A stretch of 64,000 nt of DNA. Origin: Rhabdobacter roseus (GTDB lineage Bacteria > Bacteroidota > Bacteroidia > Cytophagales > Spirosomataceae). Made by a program: the position numbers and the translations under genes. The stretch covers positions 84,928 through 148,927 of the forward strand of contig NZ_JACHGF010000004.1 in the NCBI RefSeq assembly GCF_014202275.1, given 5' to 3'. Positions 60,132 to 64,000 of this stretch are shown here, in pieces; position 1 is the stretch's first letter; every line of letters starts with the position of its first letter. The notes under the pieces are model-generated. The model did no database searches. It was not told the DNA's origin and saw only the letters and a program-made list of their open reading frames with translations.

Positions 60132-61134
60132 CGCCCGGTCTCTCCGTATTTTCCGGAAAGTAGCGCTACTTACCGTTTTGACCGTGTATTTAGTGATTCT
60201 CGCCGGGGGGATCGTTCGGAGTACCGGAGCGGGTATGGGGTGCCCCGATTGGCCCAAATGTTTTGGTAGTTGGGTTCCTCCAACGGAGGAGTCTCAACTA
60301 CCTTTAAACTACAAAGAGATATACGGTAAGAAGCTAAAAGGAGAGGTAGTTTTTAATGCTACCAAAACCTGGATAGAATACGTAAATCGCCTCTTAGGGG
60401 TACTTACGGGTTTTATGATCTTCTTGACGTTTGTGGCTTCTTTTCCCTTTCGTCATACGTCGTATAGACTACTATTTTACCTTAGTTTTCTGGCCTTTGT
60501 ATTGGTAGGCATTCAGGGGTGGTTAGGTTCCAAAGTAGTTTCTTTTGAACTCCTGCCTAGTATGGTCACATTGCATATGCTACTGGCTATTCTGATTGTC
60601 TTTGTATTGTTGTATTTACTCCTGGCATCCTACGCGGAGCAGTTGACGAGCCTATTTCCCAAAGGAAATATGCGATTAAATAGGCTCATTCTCATTAATT
60701 TAGGATTCTCTCTGATTCAGCTCATTATGGGTACCCAAGTTCGGGAGGAAATGGATCATGTAATTGCTCGGTTGGGCTATCTAGCTCGTTTCGAGTGGAT
60801 TGAGAATCTCAATTTTTTATTTTATGTTCATCGGTCTTTTTCCATTTTGATCCTGGTTGTAGGCTTTATTTTATTTTATCAGGTATATAGACAAAAAGCA
60901 TCACCTCAGTTAGTTCGAAAGCTCGTAGCTATAAACCTACTTATTATTGTGCTGGAAATAGCTACTGGTGTAAGTATGGCCTATTTTGGTGTTCCTGCAT
61001 TCTCCCAGCCAATTCACTTGCTGATGTCTATTCTATTGATGGGTGTTCAGTTTATCGTTTGGGTGGTGGTTAACGCGGAGTGGCTGTTTAAAAAATGGAC
61101 TAGCCCCAAGTACCTTCAATCAGTTATACCTTGA
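60106..61134 (+). CDS. ctaA: Haem A synthase (COX15/CtaA)
   Basis: CtaA oxidises haem O to haem A for the oxidase. The protein has eight membrane helices and the family start LVILAGGIVRSTGAGMGCPDWPKCFGSWVP, including the conserved cysteine-containing loop. TWIEYVNRLLGVLTG and VHRSFSILILVVGF contain haem-binding histidines. ATG 60106 gives 342 residues and overlaps the coxA end by 26 bases. The next gene starts 40 bases after its stop. Confidence 0.94.
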   Translation: MTSSRKHINARSLRIFRKVALLTVLTVYLVILAGGIVRSTGAGMGCPDWPKCFGSWVPPTEESQLPLNYKEIYGKKLKGEVVFNATKTWIEYVNRLLGVLTGFMIFLTFVASFPFRHTSYRLLFYLSFLAFVLVGIQGWLGSKVVSFELLPSMVTLHMLLAILIVFVLLYLLLASYAEQLTSLFPKGNMRLNRLILINLGFSLIQLIMGTQVREEMDHVIARLGYLARFEWIENLNFLFYVHRSFSILILVVGFILFYQVYRQKASPQLVRKLVAINLLIIVLEIATGVSMAYFGVPAFSQPIHLLMSILLMGVQFIVWVVVNAEWLFKKWTSPKYLQSVIP

Positions 61135-61174
61135 TCAATTCGGGGTAGAGACCACAGTCATTGATAATTTAGAC

Positions 61175-62068
61175 ATGATTTCAGCGAGTAACGATTTATC
61201 TTTTGGAACAAAAGTTGGCGAGAAGGTAAAAGCACTCTTTGCGCTTTTAAAGTTTAGGCTGGCTTTTCTGGTAGCGTTCTCAGGTGCCTTTGGGTATAGC
61301 CTAGGCGTTAAGGTGATGGACTGGGGCCATTTAGGATTATTTTTTGTAGCCGCGATTGGGATTACGGGTGCGGCCAATATCATCAACCAGGTTATTGAAA
61401 AGGATCTGGATAAATTGATGAAAAGGACGGCCAACCGTCCTCTCCCCAGCCAGCGCTTAACGGTGGACGAAGCTATAATATGGGCTGTTTTTCTGGGCGT
61501 AATGGCATTAACCCTATTTTTAGTATTCTTTAATCTTAGGGCCGCTCTGCTTTCTCTGCTGTCACTCATTTTATACGGGTTTGTATATACACCATTAAAA
61601 CGGGTTGGCCCCATTGCCGTTTTTGTAGGTGCTTTTCCCGGTGCTTTTCCACCCATGATCGGTTGGGTAGCAGCTACTAATCATTTTGGGTTAGAGCCCG
61701 GCATCCTGTTTGCTATTCAATTTTTTTGGCAATTTCCTCATTTTTGGGCCATTGCCTGGGTACTTGATGATGATTATAAAAAAGCGGGATTCAAACTACT
61801 TCCCTCAGCGGGTGGTAAGGATATTCATACTACGATTCAGATAATGATCTATACGCTGTTTCTGATACCCGTAGGATGGTTACCCTATAAGCTAGGTATG
61901 ACAGGTATCAATTCGGCTTTTGTCGCTACGGTATTTGGTGTGCTCTTTCTAGCACAAACCTTTCATTTGATGCGTACATGTACTGATCGTACGGCTCTTC
62001 AACTGATGTTTGGATCATTTATATATCTGCCTATCGTTCAGATAGCCTTTTTACTCGATAAGCTTTAA
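61175..62068 (+). CDS. ctaB: Haem O synthase (protohaem IX farnesyltransferase, COX10/CtaB)
   Basis: CtaB attaches farnesyl to protohaem to make haem O, the step before CtaA. The prenyltransferase signature NQVIEKDLDKLMKRTANRPLP (residues about 71-91), then YTPLKRVGPIAVFVGAFPGAFPPMIGW and FWQFPHFWAIAWVLDDDYKKAGFKLLP, are characteristic. About nine helices and 297 residues fit the family. I chose ATG 61175; the open frame extends into ctaA but the extra residues have no family resemblance. Confidence 0.94.
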   Translation: MISASNDLSFGTKVGEKVKALFALLKFRLAFLVAFSGAFGYSLGVKVMDWGHLGLFFVAAIGITGAANIINQVIEKDLDKLMKRTANRPLPSQRLTVDEAIIWAVFLGVMALTLFLVFFNLRAALLSLLSLILYGFVYTPLKRVGPIAVFVGAFPGAFPPMIGWVAATNHFGLEPGILFAIQFFWQFPHFWAIAWVLDDDYKKAGFKLLPSAGGKDIHTTIQIMIYTLFLIPVGWLPYKLGMTGINSAFVATVFGVLFLAQTFHLMRTCTDRTALQLMFGSFIYLPIVQIAFLLDKL

Positions 62069-62081
62069 TTAAAATTAAGAT

Positions 62082-62666
62082 ATGAATACTGCTCAGCCTC
62101 TAACGCAACGGCAACCCGAAGAAACCTTGTCTATGGATCCAAAGAAGTTTATTCTTTGGCTGTTCATTGTTAGTATTGTGATGCTTTTTGCTTCCCAAAC
62201 CAGTGCCTACCTGGTGCGTCGAGCCGAGGGTAACTGGCTTGAATACCAGATCCCCGTTATTTTCTCTTACAGCACCGTCGTGCTTTTTCTGAGTAGTCTT
62301 TTCATGCAATGGGCTTACTATTCAGCAAAAAAAGATAATTTTGCCAACCTGAAAATTGCAATTTCTATTACTTTTGTACTTGGCATGGCATTCCTTTGGA
62401 TGCAATTCCAGGGCTGGAAGGAGCTGGTAGCTATGAAGGTGTACTTTGTAGGCAACCCATCGGGATCATTCTTTTATGTGTTTACCGGTTTACACGGATT
62501 CCATCTTATAAGCGGGCTACTGGTACTTCTTTATGCCTTGGTGGCAGCGTTTCGCATGAAAGTACACGCTAAAAGCTTGCGCCAAATGGAAATCTGTACC
62601 ACCTATTGGCACTTTCTGGATGTACTTTGGCTCTATCTATTTTTCTTTTTATTGACTTTTAATTAA
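62082..62666 (+). CDS. Cytochrome c oxidase subunit III, short paralogue
   Basis: A 194-residue protein with five helices: FILWLFIVSIVMLFASQTSAYLVRR, a second at about 65-85, one after LKIAISITFVLGMAFLWMQFQGW, then FTGLHGFHLISGLLVLLYALVA, and WHFLDVLWLYLFFFLLTFN. The HGFHLISG and WHFLDVLWLY elements are signatures of subunit III. It is the first of two consecutive subunit III-like genes, starting 13 bases after ctaB. Confidence 0.92.
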   Translation: MNTAQPLTQRQPEETLSMDPKKFILWLFIVSIVMLFASQTSAYLVRRAEGNWLEYQIPVIFSYSTVVLFLSSLFMQWAYYSAKKDNFANLKIAISITFVLGMAFLWMQFQGWKELVAMKVYFVGNPSGSFFYVFTGLHGFHLISGLLVLLYALVAAFRMKVHAKSLRQMEICTTYWHFLDVLWLYLFFFLLTFN

Positions 62667-62685
62667 TTGACAATCGAGTTACCAA

Positions 62686-63456
62686 ATGGCTACAACTGCA
62701 ACGACAACAGGCACGGTAGAACCTAAAATGTGGCTGGGTGGCATTTCACCCATGAAGGTTAGTTACGGAAAGCTGATGATGTGGTTTTTCCTCATATCAG
62801 ATACCTTCACTTTTTCGGCCTTGCTGGTTTCTTACGGATTGGTCCGATTTAGCTATCCGGCTTATTCCGGCGAGGTAGCCGACTTTACATTTTCAAACAT
62901 TTACTGGCCCATTCCTGAAAAAGTTTATGAGGCGGTTCCTTTCTTACACGGGGTGGAGCTACCGCTGGTGTTTGTGGGCATCATGACGTTCATTCTGATC
63001 CTGAGTAGCGTAACCATGGTACTTGCCGTGGAAGCCGGGCACCGCATGGACCGCGCGGCCGTTGAAAAGTACATGCTGTGGACAATCTTGGGCGGATTTA
63101 CTTTCCTAGGATGCCAGGCTTGGGAGTGGGCACACTTTATCCACGGCACGGAGTCAGGGTCTGTCATCACTGAAATTGTGAATGGAGAATGGGTAGAGCG
63201 AACTATTTTTGGGGCCAATTTAACCGAAAATCAGTACGGCCCTCCGGCATTCGCTGACTTCTTCTTTTTCATTACGGGTTTTCACGGGACTCACGTTTTT
63301 AGTGGTGTCTTATTGAATATTTTGATTTTCTATCGCGCATCAACGGGCTTCTACGATCGCCGAGGACACTACGAAATGGTAGAGAAAGTGGGACTCTACT
63401 GGCACTTTGTAGATCTGGTATGGGTATTTGTCTTTACCTTTTTCTATCTAGTTTAA
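62686..63456 (+). CDS. Cytochrome c oxidase subunit III, main form
   Basis: A 256-residue subunit III starting with a Thr-rich segment, then YGKLMMWFFLISDTFTFSALLVSYGLVRF. ILGGFTFLGCQAWEWAHF and ITGFHGTHVFSGVLLNILIFYRA with the terminal KVGLYWHFVDLVWVFVFTFFYLV are diagnostic. A second, longer subunit III directly after the first is a recurring arrangement in Bacteroidota; both members may assemble in the same oxidase. It starts 19 bases after its paralogue. Confidence 0.93.
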   Translation: MATTATTTGTVEPKMWLGGISPMKVSYGKLMMWFFLISDTFTFSALLVSYGLVRFSYPAYSGEVADFTFSNIYWPIPEKVYEAVPFLHGVELPLVFVGIMTFILILSSVTMVLAVEAGHRMDRAAVEKYMLWTILGGFTFLGCQAWEWAHFIHGTESGSVITEIVNGEWVERTIFGANLTENQYGPPAFADFFFFITGFHGTHVFSGVLLNILIFYRASTGFYDRRGHYEMVEKVGLYWHFVDLVWVFVFTFFYLV

Positions 63457-63489
63457 TCGTTATCACTAAGTATCATACGATTTTTTGTC

Positions 63490-63804
63490 ATGGCTAATAT
63501 ACACGTACACGAACAAACCGACGGCTCTGAGCAACGTAAGAAGATTTGGCGGACCTTCTGGATCCTTTCGGGCGTAACCGCTCTGGAATTCTTGATCGCC
63601 TTTACGTTACACGCAGGACTGTTAAAGGTTTCTATCTTTATTGGTTTAACAATCGTGAAGGCTTTTTACATTGTGGGCGAGTTCATGCACTTAAAACACG
63701 AGGTAAAATCGTTGATCTGGTCCATTTTGCTACCTTGCATTTTTGTAGTATGGCTACTCATCGCCTTGATCTGGGAAGGTGGTTCTATTTTTGCCGTTAG
63801 GTAA
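63490..63804 (+). CDS. Cytochrome c oxidase subunit IV-type protein
   Basis: A 104-residue protein with a polar charged start (about 20 residues) and three hydrophobic helices (FWILSGVTALEFLIAFTLHA; GLTIVKAFYIVGEFMHL; LIWSILLPCIFVVWLLIALIW). The GEFMHLKHE segment is typical of prokaryotic caa3-type subunit IV proteins. It follows the main subunit III by 33 bases and precedes the sco gene by 6 bases. Confidence 0.9.
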   Translation: MANIHVHEQTDGSEQRKKIWRTFWILSGVTALEFLIAFTLHAGLLKVSIFIGLTIVKAFYIVGEFMHLKHEVKSLIWSILLPCIFVVWLLIALIWEGGSIFAVR

Positions 63805-63810
63805 TCCATC

Positions 63811-64000
63811 ATGAATGCATTTCGTAAAGCCGGGTTACTGATCATCGTATTGGTAGTCCCGGTTTTAGTTTTTTTATTCCTTAAGCTTTTTGGAACAAAC
63901 CACTTTGATTTACCCTACTATTTTCCGCTGACGGACCCGCGCACTGGGGAGGTAAGCAAAGCAGGGGAAGATACGCTCTACTACCGGGTGTCAAATTTTA
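63811..64000 (+). CDS. SCO1/SenC family copper chaperone, 5' part (cut by window end)
   Basis: ATG 63811 opens a frame that runs to the window end (63 codons). The first 25 residues form one membrane anchor (AGLLIIVLVVPVLVFLFLKLFG) followed by NHFDLPYYFPLTD, typical of SCO proteins in this position. The copper-binding CxxxC and histidine lie beyond the window, so the assignment rests on the anchor, the short motif and the operon position. SCO loads copper into the CuA site of subunit II. Confidence 0.75.
   Translation, partial: MNAFRKAGLLIIVLVVPVLVFLFLKLFGTNHFDLPYYFPLTDPRTGEVSKAGEDTLYYRVSNF

Noticed and set aside
62082-63456. Two subunit III genes as one gene broken by a frameshift
   Set aside because: Each has its own start, its own C-terminal WHF(L/V)D signature and a clean gap, so they are tandem paralogues, not halves of one gene.
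1-64000. CRISPR arrays, insertion sequences, prophage or integrative elements
   Set aside because: I looked for regularly spaced direct repeats, transposase motifs, terminal inverted repeats flanked by target duplications and integrase genes next to the tRNA; none was found.

Overview
The window looks like chromosomal DNA of a member of the Bacteroidota, most likely order Cytophagales (Spirosomaceae-like). The evidence is mutually consistent. Promoters follow the Bacteroidota pattern (TTG, about 19-20 bases, TAnnTTTG), and Shine-Dalgarno sequences are nearly absent. There is a type IX secretion C-terminal domain, bacillithiol synthesis (BshC), alternative complex III followed by an aa3 oxidase, and small Bacteroidota-specific families (DUF3078, DUF3341, DUF4293, DUF4295). 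No insertion sequence, prophage, CRISPR array or integrase was seen. This is core chromosome with an almost complete set of housekeeping genes.

Layout. 0-3.4 kb: end of a GT4 glycosyltransferase and a secreted GH42-like enzyme with three Ig-like repeats and a T9SS sorting domain. 3.5-9 kb: an acyl-CoA dehydrogenase behind a promoter with two matching palindromic operators, then bshC, 5-formyl-THF cyclo-ligase and asd. 9-11.3 kb (minus strand): a stand-alone nuoD and a lipoprotein cytochrome c. 11.6-15.8 kb: rpmG, a 50-residue DUF4295 ribosomal protein, ftsY, an unknown membrane protein, rimO and a DUF4293 protein. 15.8-26 kb: kdsD, recQ, purD, a PSP1/RicT-like protein, anmK, a polytopic GT-C-like membrane protein and lhgO. 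26-29 kb: rplM-rpsI-rpsB and tsf. 29.1-32.2 kb: an ECF sigma factor, a 60-residue unknown protein, a CmpX/MscS-like channel, an outer-membrane DUF3078 protein and a short MscL. 32.3-41 kb: the division and wall cluster murD-ftsW-murG-murC-ftsQ-ftsA-ftsZ. 41-48.4 kb: FMN reductase, AlkD-like glycosylase, accD, a radical SAM protein, an NTF2-like protein, smpB, an HNH nuclease, rpsA and tRNA-Cys. 48.6-64 kb: a respiratory operon actABCDEF-coxB-coxA-ctaA-ctaB-two subunit III genes-subunit IV-sco, cut by the window end.

How it works together. The last 15 kb encodes a quinol:cytochrome c oxidoreductase plus an aa3-type oxidase together with its haem A synthesis and copper-insertion genes, so the whole terminal branch is made from one locus. 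The 29-32 kb block reads as a possible envelope-tension module under its own sigma factor and is the best candidate here for an undescribed system.

The most striking non-gene signal is a GTAC-centred word (GGTACC, GGTACTT, AAGTACC) that is several-fold over-represented in many ordinary genes, in all three codon frames, and in terminator stems. It is not enriched in the sampled genes of the respiratory operon (coxA, actB) or in rpsA.
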